From contig OZ038434.1 of NCBI GenBank assembly GCA_964036275.1, positions 20,387,879 to 20,451,878 on the forward strand: a DNA stretch of 64,000 bases, written 5' to 3'. The first letter of the stretch is position 1, and every line of letters starts with the position of its first letter. Shown one piece after another: positions 49,685-62,685 of this stretch. Below the pieces are notes generated by a model. The model searched no databases, was not told the DNA's origin, and saw only the letters and a list, made by a program, of their open reading frames with translations. Both the position numbers and the translations under genes were made by a program. Source of the stretch: Litoditis marina (taxonomy: Eukaryota; Nematoda; Chromadorea; Rhabditida; Rhabditidae).

Positions 49685-51489
49685 ATCATTTTTGTTTTTG
49701 TTCGATTAACCTTTTTATGGAGATAAGATGAACATTTTTGAGTTTCTACACATGAGAGAAGTTCAAAAATACCAAGTTTGAATACTAAATCCCACGTAGG
49801 GCGAAAATCGCAACTCCATTCACGTCAACTTGGGGGTGTTTTTGGTTAGCACGGCACGGCCACTCAATTATTTCGGGACTGTTTCAACTTATGCTAATAA
49901 GACGAACATTTTTGAGTTTCTACACATGAGGGGAGTTCAAAAATACCAAGTTTGAACACTAAATCTCACGTAGGGCAAAAATCGCAACTCCATTCACGTC
50001 AATTTGGGGGTGTTTTTGGTTAGCACCGCCACTCAATTATTTCGGGACTGTTTCAACTTATGCAAATAAGATGAACATTTTTGAGTTTCTACACATGAGA
50101 GGAGTTCAAAAATACCAAGTTTGAATACTAAATCTCACGTAGGGCGAAAATCGCAACTCCATTCACGTCAACTTGGGGGTGTTTTTGGTTAGCACCGCCA
50201 CTCAATTATTTCGGGACTGTTTCAACTTATGCAAATAAGATGAACATTTTTAAGTTTCTACACATGAGAGGAGTTCAAAAATACCAAGTTTGAATACTAA
50301 ATCTCACGTAGGGCGAAAATCGCAACTCCATTCACGTCAATTTGGGGGTGTTTTTGGTTAGCACCGCCACTCAATTATTTCGGGACTGTTTCAACTTATA
50401 CAAATAAGATGAACATGTTTAAGTTTCTACACATGAGAGGAGTTCAAAAATACCAAGTTTGAATACTAAATCTCACGTAGGGCGAAAATCGCAACTCCAT
50501 TCACGTCAACTTGGGGGTGTTTTTGGTTAGCACGGCCACTCAATTATTTCGGGACTGTTTCAACTTATACAAATAAGATGAACATTTTTAAGTTTCTACA
50601 CATGAGAGGAGTTTAAAAATACCAAGTTTGAACACTAAATCCCACGTAGGGCGAAAATCGCAACTCCATTCACGTCAACTTGGGGGTGTTTTTGGTTAGC
50701 ACGGCCACTCAATTATTTCGGGACTGTTTCAACTTATGCAAATAAGATGAACATTTTTGAGTTTCTACACATGAGAGGAGTTCAAAAACACCAAGTTTGA
50801 ACACTAAATCCCACATAGGGCGAAAATCGCAACTCCATTCACGTCAACTTGGGGGTGTTTTTGGTTAGCACGGCCACTCAATTATTTCGGGACTGTTTCA
50901 ACTTATACAAATAAGATGAACATTTTTAAGTTTCTACACATGAGAGGAGTTTAAAAATACCACGTTTGAATACTAAATCTCACGTAGGGCGAAAATCGCA
51001 ACTCCATTCACGTCAACTTGGGGGTGTTTTTGGTTAGCACCGCCACTCAATTATTTCGGGACTGTTTCAACTTATACAAATAAGATGAACATTTTTAAGT
51101 TTCTACACATGAGAGGAGTTCAAAAATACCAAGTTTGAATACTAAATCTCACGTAGGGCGAAAATCGCAACTCCATTCACGTCAACTTGGGGGTGTTTTT
51201 GGTTAGCACGGCCACTCAATTATTTCGGGACTGTTTCAACTTATGCAAATAAGATGAACATTTTTGAGTTTCTACACATGAGAGGAGTTCAAAAACACCA
51301 AGTTTGAACACTAAATCCCACGTAGGGCGAAAATCGCAACTCCATTCACGTCAACTTGGGGGTGTTTTTGGTAAGCACGGCCACTCAATTATTTCGGGAC
51401 TGTTTCAACTTATACAAATAAGATGAACATTTTTAAGTTTCTACACATGAGAGGAGTTCAAAAATACCAAGTTTGAATACTAAATCTCA

Positions 51490-53220
51490 CGTACGGCGAA
51501 AATCGCAACTCCATTCACGTCAACTTGGGGGTGTTTTTGGTTAGCACCGCCACTCAATTATTTCGGGACTGTTTCAACTTATGCAAATAAGATGAACATT
51601 TTCAAGTTTCTACACATGAGAGGAGTTCAAAAATACCAAGTTTGAATACTAAATCTCACGTAGGGCGAAAATCGCAACTCCATTCACGTCAACTTGGGGG
51701 TGTTTTTGGTTAGCACGGCCACTCAATTATTTCGGGACTGTTTCAACTTATGCAAATAAGATGAACATTTTAAAGTTTCTACACATGAGAGGAGTTCAAA
51801 AATACCAAGTTTGAATACTAAATCTCACGTAGGGCGAAAATCGCAACTCCATTCACGTCAATTTGGGGGTGTTTTTGGTTAGCACCGCCACTCAATTATT
51901 TCGGGACTGTTTCAACTTATGCTAATAAGATGAACATTTTTGAGTTTCTACACATGAGGGGAGTTCAAAAATACAAAGTTTGAATACTAAATCTCACGTA
52001 GGGCGAAAATCGCAACTCCATTCACGTCAACTTGGGGGTGTTTTTGGTTAGCACCGCCACTCAATTATTTCGGGACTGTTTCAACTTATGCAAATAAGAT
52101 GAACATTTTTAAGTTTCTACACATGAGAGGAGTTCAAAAATACCAAGTTTGAATACTAAATCTCACGTAGGGCGAAAATCGCAACTCCATTCACGTCAAC
52201 TTGGGGGTGTTTTCGGTTAGCACCGCCACTCAATTATTTCGGGACTGTTTCAACTTATGCAAATAAGATGAACATTTTTAAGTTTCTACACATGAGAGGA
52301 GTTCAAAAATACCAAGTTTGAATACTAAATCTCACGTAGGGCGAAAATCGCAACTCCATTCACGTCAACTTGGGGGTGTTTTTGGTTAGCACCGCCACTC
52401 AATTATTTCGGGACTGTTTCAACTTATACAAATAAGATGAACATTTTTGAGTTTCTACACATGAGAGGAGTTCAAAAATACCAAGTTTGAATACTAAATC
52501 TCACGTAGGGCGAAAATCGCAACTCCATTCACGTCAACTTGGGGGTGTTTTTGGTTAGCACGGCCACTCAATTATTTCGGGACTGTTTCAACTTATGCAA
52601 ATAAGATGAACATTTTTGAGTTTCTACACATGAGAGGAGTTCAAAAACACCAAGTTTGAACACTAAATCCCACGTAGGGCGAAAATCGCAACTCCATTCA
52701 CGTCAACTTGGGGGTGTTTTTGGTAAGCACGGCCACTCAATTATTTCGGGACTGTTTCAACTTATACAAATAAGATGAACATTTTTAAGTTTCTACACAT
52801 GAGAGGAGTTCAAAAATACCAAGTTTGAATACTAAATCTCACGTACGGCGAAAATCGCAACTCCATTCACGTCAACTTGGGGGTGTTTTTGGTTAGCACC
52901 GCCACTCAATTATTTCGGGACTGTTTCAACTTATGCAAATAAGATGAACATTTTTAAGTTTCTACACATGAGAGGAGTTCAAAAATACCAAGTTTGAATA
53001 CTAAATCTCACGTAGGGCGAAAATCGCAACTCCATTCACGTCAACTTGGGGGTGTTTTTGGTTAGCACGGCCACTCAATTATTTCGGGACTGTTTCAACT
53101 TATGCAAATAAGATGAACATTTTAAAGTTTCTACACATGAGAGGAGTTCAAAAATACCAAGTTTGAATACTAAATCTCACGTAGGGCGAAAATCGCAACT
53201 CCATTCACGTCAATTTGGGG
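51490..53220 (-). repeat. Eight-monomer duplication (~1351 bp period), partial
   Basis: GTACGGCGAAAATCG at 51491 returns at about 52843, and the rare ACATTTTAAAGTTTC near 51770 returns near 53122. Copies match over about three monomers and then diverge at TTCGGGACTG versus TTCAGGACTG. Confidence 0.7.
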
Positions 53221-56200
53221 GTGTTTTTGGTTAGCACCGCCACTCAATTATTTCAGGACTGTTTCAACTTATGCTAATAAGATGAACATTTTTGAGTTTC
53301 TACACATGAGAGGAGTTCAAAAATACCAAGTTTGAACACTAATTCTCACGTAGGGCAAAAATCGCAACTCCATTCACGTCAATTTGGGGGTGTTTTTGGT
53401 TAGCACCGCCACTCAATTATTTCGGGACTGTTTCAACTTATGCTAATAAGATGAACATTTTTGAGTTTCTACACATGAGGGGAGTTCAAAAATACAAAGT
53501 TTGAATACTAAATCTCACGTAGGGCGAAAATCGCAACTCCATTCACGTCAACTTGGGGGTGTTTTTGGTTAGCACCGCCACTCAATTATTTCGGGACTGT
53601 TTCAACTTATGCAAATAAGATGAACATTTTTAAGTTTCTACACATGAGAGGAGTTCAAAAATACCAAATTTGAATACTAAATCTCACGTAGGGCGAAAAT
53701 CGCAACTCCATTCACGTCAACTTGGGGGTGTTTTTGGTTAGCACCGCCACTCAATTATTTCGGGACTGTTTCAACTTATGCAAATAAGATGAACATTTTT
53801 AAGTTTCTACACATGAGAGGAGTTCAAAAATACCAAGTTTGAATACTAAATCTCACGTAGGGCGAAAATCGCAACTCCATTCACGTCAACTTGGGGGTGT
53901 TTTTGGTTAGCACCGCCACTCAATTATTTCGGGACTGTTTCAACTTATACAAATAAGATGAACATTTTTGAGTTTCTACACATGAGAGGAGTTCAAAAAT
54001 ACCAAGTTTGAATACTAAATCTCACGTAGGGCGAAAATCGCAACTCCATTCACGTCAACTTGGGGGTGTTTTTGGTTAGCACGGCCACTCAATTATTTCG
54101 GGACTGTTTCAACTTATGCAAATAAGATGAACATTTTTAAGTTTCTACACATGTGATGAGTTCAAAAATACCAAGTTTGAATACTAAATCTCACGTAGGG
54201 CGAAAATCGCAACTCCATTCACGTCAACTTGGGGGTGTTTTTGGTTAGCACCGCCACTCAATTATTTCGGGACTGTTTCAACTTATGCAAATAAGATGAA
54301 CATTTTTAAGTTTCTACACATGAGAGGAGTTCAAAAATACCAAATTTGAATACTAAATCTCACGTAGGGCGAAAATCGCAACTCCATTCACGTCAACTTG
54401 GGGGTGTTTTTGGTTAGCACCGCCACTCAATTATTTCGGGACTGTTTCAACTTATGCAAATAAGATGAACATTTTTAAGTTTCTACACATGAGAGGAGTT
54501 CAAAAATACCAAGTTTGAATACTAAATCTCACGTAGGGCGAAAATCGCAACTCCATTCACGTCAACTTGGGGGTGTTTTTGGTTAGCACGGCCACTCAAT
54601 TATTTCGGGACTGTTTCAACTTATGCAAATAAGATGAACATTTTTAAGTTTCTACACATGTGATGAGTTCAAAAATACCAAGTTTGAATACTAAATCTCA
54701 CGTAGGGCGAAAATCGCAACTCCACTCACGTCAATTTGGGGGTGTTTTTGGTTAGCACCGCCACTCAATTATTTCAATACTGTTTCAACTTATGCTAATA
54801 AGATGAACATTTTTGAGTTTCTACACATGAGAGGAGTTCAAAAATACCAAGTTTGAACACTAAATCTCACGTAGGGCAAAAATCGCAACTCCATTCACGT
54901 CAATTTGGGGGTGTTTTTGGTTAGCACCGCCACTCAATTATTTCGGGACTGTTTCAACTTATGCTAATAAGATGAACATTTTTGAGTTTCTACACATGAG
55001 GGGAGTTCAAAAATACCAAGTTTGAATACTAAATCTCACGTAGGGCGAAAATCGCAACTCCATTCACGTCAACTTGGGGGTGTTTTTGGTTAGCACCGCC
55101 ACTCAATTATTTCGGGACTGTTTCAACTTATGCAAATAAGATGAACATTTTTAAGTTTCTACACATGAGAGGAGTTCAAAAATACCAAGTTTGAATACTA
55201 AATCTCACGTAGGGCGAAAATCGCAACTCCATTCACGTCAACTTGGGGGTGTTTTTGGTTAGCACCGCCACTCAATTATTTCGGGACTGTTTCAACTTAT
55301 GCTAATAAGATGAACATTTTTGAGTTTCTACACATGAGAGAAGTTCAAAAATACCAAGTTTGAACACTAAATCCCACGTAGGGCGAAAATCGCAACTCCA
55401 TTCACGTCAACTTGGGGGTGTTTTTGGTTAGCACGGCCACTCAATTATTTCGGGACTGTTTCAACTTATACAAATAAGATGAACATTTTTAAGTTTCTAC
55501 ACATGAGAGGAGTTTAAAAATACCACGTTTGAATACTAAATCTCACGTAGGGCGAAAATCGCAACTCCATTCACGTCAATTTGGGGGTGTTTTTGGTTAG
55601 CACCGCCACTCAATTATTTCGGGACTGTTTCAACTTATACAAATAAGATGAACATTTTTAAGTTTCTACACATGAGAGGAGTTCAAAAATACCAAGTTTG
55701 AATACTAAATCTCACGTAGGGCGAAAATCGCAACTCCATTCACGTCAACTTGGGGGTGTTTTTGGTTAGCACGGCCACTCAATTATTTCGGGACTGTTTC
55801 AACTTATGCAAATAAGATGAACATTTTTGAGTTTCTACACATGAGAGGAGTTCAAAAACACCAAGTTTGAACACTAAGTCCCACGTAGGGCGAAAATCGC
55901 AACTCCATTCACGTCAACTTGGGGGTGTTTTTGGTAAGCACGGCCACTCAATTATTTCGGGACTGTTTCAACTTATACAAATAAGATGAACATTTTTAAG
56001 TTTCTACACACGAGAGGAGTTCAAAAATACCAAGTTTGAATACTAAATCTCACGTACGGCGAAAATCGCAACTCCATTCACGTCAACTTGGGGGTGTTTT
56101 TGGTTAGCACCGCCACTCAATTATTTCGGGACTGTTTCAACTTATGCAAATAAGATGAACATTTTTAAGTTTCTACACATGAGAGGAGTTCAAAAATACC

Positions 56201-56939
56201 AAGTTTGAATACTAAATCTCACGTAGGGCGAAAATCGCAACTCCATTCACGTCAACTTGGGGGTGTTTTTGGTTAGCACCGCCACTCAATTATTTCGGGA
56301 CTGTTTCAACTTATGCAAATAAGATGAACATTTTTAAGTTTCTACACATGAGAGGAGTTCAAAAACACCAAGTTTGAACACTAAATCCCACGTAGGGCGA
56401 AAATCGCAACTCCATTCACGTCAACTTGGGGGTGTTTTTGGTTAGCACGGCCACTCAATTATTTCGGGACTGTTTCAACTTATACAAATAAGATGAACAT
56501 TTTTAAGTTTCTACACATGAGAGGAGTTTAAAAATACCACGTTTGAATACTAAATCTCACGTAGGGCGAAAATCGCAACTCCATTCACGTCAATTTGGGG
56601 GTGTTTTTGGTTAGCACCGCCACTCAATTATTTCGGGACTGTTTCAACTTATACAAATAAGATGAACATTTTTAAGTTTCTACACATGAGAGGAGTTCAA
56701 AAATACCAAGTTTGAATACTAAATCTCACGTAGGGCGAAAATCGCAACTCCATTCACGTCAACTTGGGGGTGTTTTTGGTTAGCACGGCCACTCAATTAT
56801 TTCGGGACTGTTTCAACTTATGCAAATAAGATGAACATTTTTGAGTTTCTACACATGAGAGGAGTTCAAAAACACCAAGTTTGAACACTAAATCCCACGT
56901 AGGGCGAAAATCGCAACTCCATTCACGTCAACTTGGGGG

Positions 56940-59900
56940 TGTTTTTGGTAAGCACGGCCACTCAATTATTTCGGGACTGTTTCAACTTATACAAATAAGA
57001 TGAACATTTTTAAGTTTCTACACACGAGAGGAGTTCAAAAATACCAAGTTTGAATACTAAATCTCACGTACGGCGAAAATCGCAACTCCATTCACGTCAA
57101 TTTGGGGGTGTTTTTGGTTAGCACCGCCACTCAATTATTTCAGGACTGTTTCAACTTATGCTAATAAGATGAACATTTTTAAGTTTCTACACATGAGAGG
57201 AGTTCAAAAATACCAAGTTTGAATACTAAATCTCACGTAGGGCGAAAATCGCAACTCCATTCACGTCAACTTGGGGGTGTTTTTGGTAAGCACGGCCACT
57301 CAATTATTTCGGGACTGTTTCAACTTATACAAATAAGATGAACATTTTTAAGTTTCTACACACGAGAGGAGTTCAAAAATACCAAGTTTGAATACTAAAT
57401 CTCACGTACGGCGAAAATCGCAACTCCATTCACGTCAACTTGGGGGTGTTTTTGGTAAGCACGGCCACTCAATTATTTCGGGACTGTTTCAACTTATACA
57501 AATAAGATGAACATTTTTAAGTTTCTACACATGAGAGGAGTTCAAAAATACCAAGTTTGAATACTAAATCTCACGTAGGGCGAAAATCGCAACTCCATTC
57601 ACGTCAACTTGGGGGTGTTTTTGGTAAGCACGGCCACTCAATTATTTCGGGACTGTTTCAACTTATGCTAATAAGATGAACATTTTTAAGTTTCTACACA
57701 CGAGAGGAGTTCAAAAATACCAAGTTTGAATACTAAATCTCACGTACGGCGAAAATCGCAACTCCATTCACGTCAACTTGGGGGTGTTTTTGGTTAGCAC
57801 CGCCACTCAATTATTTCGGGACTGTTTCAACTTATGCAAATAAGATGAACATTTTTAAGTTTCTACACATGAGAGGAGTTCAAAAATACCAAGTTTGAAT
57901 ACTAATTCTCACGTAGGGCAAAAATCGCAACTCCATTCATGTCAATTTGGGGGTGTTTTTGGTTAGCACCGCCACTCAATTATTTCGGGACTGTTTCAAC
58001 TTATGCTAATAAGATGAACATTTTTGAGTTTCTACACATGAGAGGAGTTCAAAAATACCAAGTTTGAACACTAATTCTCACGTAGGGCAAAAATCGCAAC
58101 TCCATTCATGTCAATTTGGGGGTGTTTTTGGTTAGCACCGCCACTCAATTATTTCGGGACTGTTTCAACTTATGCTAATAAGATGAACATTTTTGAGTTT
58201 CTACACATGAGGGGAGTTCAAAAATACAAAGTTTGAATACTAAATCTCACGTAGGGCGAAAATCGCAACTCCATTCACGTCAACTTGGGGGTGTTTTTGG
58301 TTAGCACGGCCACTCAATTATTTCGGGACTGTTTCAACTTATGCTAATAAGATGAACATTTTTGAGTTTCTACACATGAGAGGAGTTCAAAAATACCAAG
58401 TTTGAACACTAATTCTCACGTAGGGCAAAAATCGCAACTCCATTCATGTCAATTTGGGGGTGTTTTTGGTTAGCACCGCCACTCAATTATTTCGGGACTG
58501 TTTCAACTTATGCTAATAAGATGAACATTTTTGAGTTTCTACACATGAGAGGAGTTCAAAAATACCAAGTTTGAACACTAATTCTCACGTAGGGCAAAAA
58601 TCGCAACTCCATTCATGTCAATTTGGGGGTGTTTTTGGTTAGCACCGCCACTCAATTATTTCAGGACTGTTTCAACTTATGCTAATAAGATGAACATTTT
58701 TGAGTTTCTACACATGAGAGGAGTTCAAAAATACCAAGTTTGAACACTAATTCTCACGTAGGGCAAAAATCGCAACTCCATTCATGTCAATTTGGGGGTG
58801 TTTTTGGTTAGCACCGCCACTCAATTATTTCGGGACTGTTTCAACTTATGCTAATAAGATGAACATTTTTGAGTTTCTACACATGAGGGGAGTTCAAAAA
58901 TACAAAGTTTGAATACTAAATCTCACGTAGGGCGAAAATCGCAACTCCATTCACGTCAACTTGGGGGTGTTTTTGGTTAGCACGGCCACTCAATTATTTC
59001 GGGACTGTTTCAACTTATGCAAATAAGATGAACATTTTTAAGTTTCTACACATGTGATGAGTTCAAAAATACCAAGTTTGAATACTAAATCTCACGTAGG
59101 GCGAAAATCGCAACTCCATTCACGTCAATTTGGGGGTGTTTTTGGTTAGCACCGCCACTCAATTATTTCGGGACTGTTTCAACTTATACAAATAAGATGA
59201 ACATTTTTAAGTTTCTACACATGAGAGGAGTTCAAAAATACCAAGTTTGAATACTAAATCTCACGTAGGGCGAAAATCGCAACTCCATTCACGTCAACTT
59301 GGGGGTGTTTTTGGTTAGCACGGCCACTCAATTATTTCGGGACTGTTTCAACTTATGCAAATAAGATGAACATTTTTGAGTTTCTACACATGAGAGGAGT
59401 TCAAAAACACCAAGTTTGAACACTAAATCCCACGTAGGGCGAAAATCGCAACTCCATTCACGTCAACTTGGGGGTGTTTTTGGTAAGCACGGCCACTCAA
59501 TTATTTCGGGACTGTTTCAACTTATACAAATAAGATGAACATTTTTAAGTTTCTACACACGAGAGGAGTTCAAAAATACCAAGTTTGAATACTAAATCTC
59601 ACGTACGGCGAAAATCGCAACTCCATTCACGTCAACTTGGGGGTGTTTTTGGTTAGCACCGCCACTCAATTATTTCGGGACTGTTTCAACTTATGCAAAT
59701 AAGATGAACATTTTTAAGTTTCTACACATGAGAGGAGTTCAAAAATACCAAGTTTGAATACTAAATCTCACGTACGGCGAAAATCGCAACTCCATTCACG
59801 TCAATTTGGGGGTGTTTTTGGTAAGCACGGCCACTCAATTATTTCGGGACTGTTTCAACTTATACAAATAAGATGAACATTTTTAAGTTTCTACACACGA

Positions 59901-62685
59901 GAGGAGTTCAAAAATACCAAGTTTGAATACTAAATCTCACGTACGGCGAAAATCGCAACTCCATTCACGTCAATTTGGGGGTGTTTTTGGTTAGCACCGC
60001 CACTCAATTATTTCAGGACTGTTTCAACTTATGCTAATAAGATGAACATTTTTAAGTTTCTACACATGAGAGGAGTTCAAAATACCAAGTTTGAATACTA
60101 AATCTCACGTAGGGCGAAAATCGCAACTCCATTCACGTCAACTTGGGGGTGTTTTTGGTAAGCACGGCCACTCAATTATTTCGGGACTGTTTCAACTTAT
60201 ACAAATAAGATGAACATTTTTAAGTTTCTACACACGAGAGGAGTTCAAAAATACCAAGTTTGAATACTAAATCTCACGTACGGCGAAAATCGCAACTCCA
60301 TTCACGTCAACTTGGGGGTGTTTTTGGTAAGCACGGCCACTCAATTATTTCGGGACTGTTTCAACTTATACAAATAAGATGAACATTTTTAAGTTTCTAC
60401 ACATGAGAGGAGTTCAAAAATACCAAGTTTGAATACTAAATCTCACGTAGGGGCGAAAATCGCAACTCCATTCACGTCAACTTGGGGGTGTTTTTGGTAA
60501 GCACGGCCACTCAATTATTTCGGGACTGTTTCAACTTATGCTAATAAGATGAACATTTTTAAGTTTCTACACACAGAGGAGTTCAAAAATACCAAGTTTG
60601 AATACTAAATCTCACGTACGGCGAAAATCGCAACTCCATTCACGTCAACTTGGGGGTGTTTTTGGTTAGCACCGCCACTCAATTATTTCGGGACTGTTTC
60701 AACTTATGCAAATAAGATGAACATTTTTAAGTTTCTACACATGAGAGGAGTTCAAAAATACCAAGTTTGAATACTAATTCTCACGTAGGGCAAAAATCGC
60801 AACTCCATTCATGTCAATTTGGGGGTGTTTTTGGTTAGCACCGCCACTCAATTATTTCGGGACTGTTTCAACTTATGCTAATAAGATGAACATTTTTGAG
60901 TTTCTACACATGAGAGGAGTTCAAAAATACCAAGTTTTGAACACTAATTCTCACGTAGGGCAAAAATCGCAACTCCATTCATGTCAATTTGGGGGTGTTT
61001 TTGGTTAGCACCGCCACTCAATTATTTCGGGACTGTTTCAACTTATGCTAATAAGATGAACATTTTTGAGTTTCTACACATGAGGGGAGTTCAAAAATAC
61101 AAAGTTTGAATACTAAATCTCACGTAGGGCGAAAATCGCAACTCCATTCACGTCAACTTGGGGGGTGTTTTTGGTTAGCACGGCCACTCAATTATTTCGG
61201 GACTGTTTCAACTTATGCTAATAAGATGAACATTTTGAGTTTCTACACATGAGAGGAGTTCAAAAATACCAAGTTTGAACACTAATTCTCACGTAGGGCA
61301 AAAATCGCAACTCCATTCATGTCAATTTGGGGGTGTTTTTGGTTAGCACCGCCACTCAATTATTTCGGGACTGTTTCAACTTATGCTAATAAGATGAACA
61401 TTTTTGAGTTTCTACACATGAGAGGAGTTCAAAAATACCAAGTTTGAACACTAATTCTCACGTAGGGCAAAAATCGCAACTCCATTCATGTCAATTTGGG
61501 GGTGTTTTTGGTTAGCACCGCCACTCAATTATTTCAGGACTGTTTCAACTTATGCTAATAAGATGAACATTTTTGAGTTTCTACACATGAGAGGAGTTCA
61601 AAAATACCAAGTTTGAACACTAATTCTCACGTAGGGCAAAAATCGCAACTCCATTCATGTCAATTTGGGGGTGTTTTTGGTTAGCACCGCCACTCAATTA
61701 TTTCGGGACTGTTTCAACTTATGCTAATAAGATGAACATTTTTGAGTTTCTACACATGAGGGGAGTTCAAAAATACAAAGTTTGAATACTAAATCTCACG
61801 TAGGGCGAAAATCGCAACTCCATTCACGTCAACTTGGGGGTGTTTTTGGTTAGCACGGCCACTCAATTATTTCGGGACTGTTTCAACTTATGCAAATAAG
61901 ATGAACATTTTTAAGTTTCTACACATGTGATGAGTTCAAAAATACCAAGTTTGAATACTAAATCTCACGTAGGGCGAAAATCGCAACTCCATTCACGTCA
62001 ATTTGGGGGTGTTTTTGGTTAGCACCGCCACTCAATTATTTCGGGACTGTTTCAACTTATACAAATAAGATGAACATTTTTAAGTTTCTACACATGAGAG
62101 GAGTTCAAAAATACCAAGTTTGAATACTAAATCTCACGTAGGGCGAAAATCGCAACTCCATTCACGTCAACTTGGGGGTGTTTTTGGTTAGCACGGCCAC
62201 TCAATTATTTCGGGACTGTTTCAACTTATGCAAATAAGATGAACATTTTTGAGTTTCTACACATGAGAGGAGTTCAAAAACACCAAGTTTGAACACTAAA
62301 TCCCACGTAGGGCGAAAATCGCAACTCCATTCACGTCAACTTGGGGGTGTTTTTGGTAAGCACGGCCACTCAATTATTTCGGGACTGTTTCAACTTATAC
62401 AAATAAGATGAACATTTTTAAGTTTCTACACACGAGAGGAGTTCAAAAATACCAAGTTTGAATACTAAATCTCACGTACGGCGAAAATCGCAACTCCATT
62501 CACGTCAACTTGGGGGTGTTTTTGGTTAGCACCGCCACTCAATTATTTCGGGACTGTTTCAACTTATGCAAATAAGATGAACATTTTTAAGTTTCTACAC
62601 ATGAGAGGAGTTCAAAAATACCAAGTTTGAATACTAAATCTCACGTAGGGCGAAAATCGCAACTCCATTCACGTCAATTTGGGGG
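56940..62685 (-). repeat. 17-monomer tandem duplication (2873 bp period)
   Basis: Copy 1 runs from about 56940 to 59812 and copy 2 from about 59813 to 62685. Markers at the same offset include ACGTACGGCG (57066/59939 and 57404/60276), the CTCCATTCATG series (57931/60803, 58100/60973, 58438/61311) and ACATGTGATGAG (59053/61926). Inside each copy four of the CATTCATG monomers form a smaller cluster. Copy 2 has several single-base indels that copy 1 lacks. Confidence 0.88.

Larger units (their letters stand above)
48074..49722 (+). repeat. Tandem array of a ~294-bp tRNA-related repeat (5.6 copies)
   Basis: Unit starts (CTCAGA) lie at 48074, 48369, 48662, 48955, 49247 and 49541, giving periods of 292-295 bp; the sixth copy stops after TTTATGGAG. 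Each unit has a CTTGATTTCGGGCAG leader, a (TTTC)n tract, a 77-base tRNA-like core, ACATCATTTTTGTG, and an AT-rich tail ending TTGGTTAGTAAGCATTCT. It shares no sequence with the 169 bp satellite. The two outer copies keep an intact box B, whereas copies 2-5 share mutations, so the middle was probably amplified from one mutated unit. The satellite is + on the left and - on the right. Confidence 0.93.

Noticed and set aside
60811..61008. Short open frames running through the satellite (also near 13229-13417, 38892-39083, 44736-44930)
   Set aside because: They exist only because a stop codon is mutated in one monomer. The monomer length is not a multiple of three, so frames do not persist, and there is no codon-level conservation.
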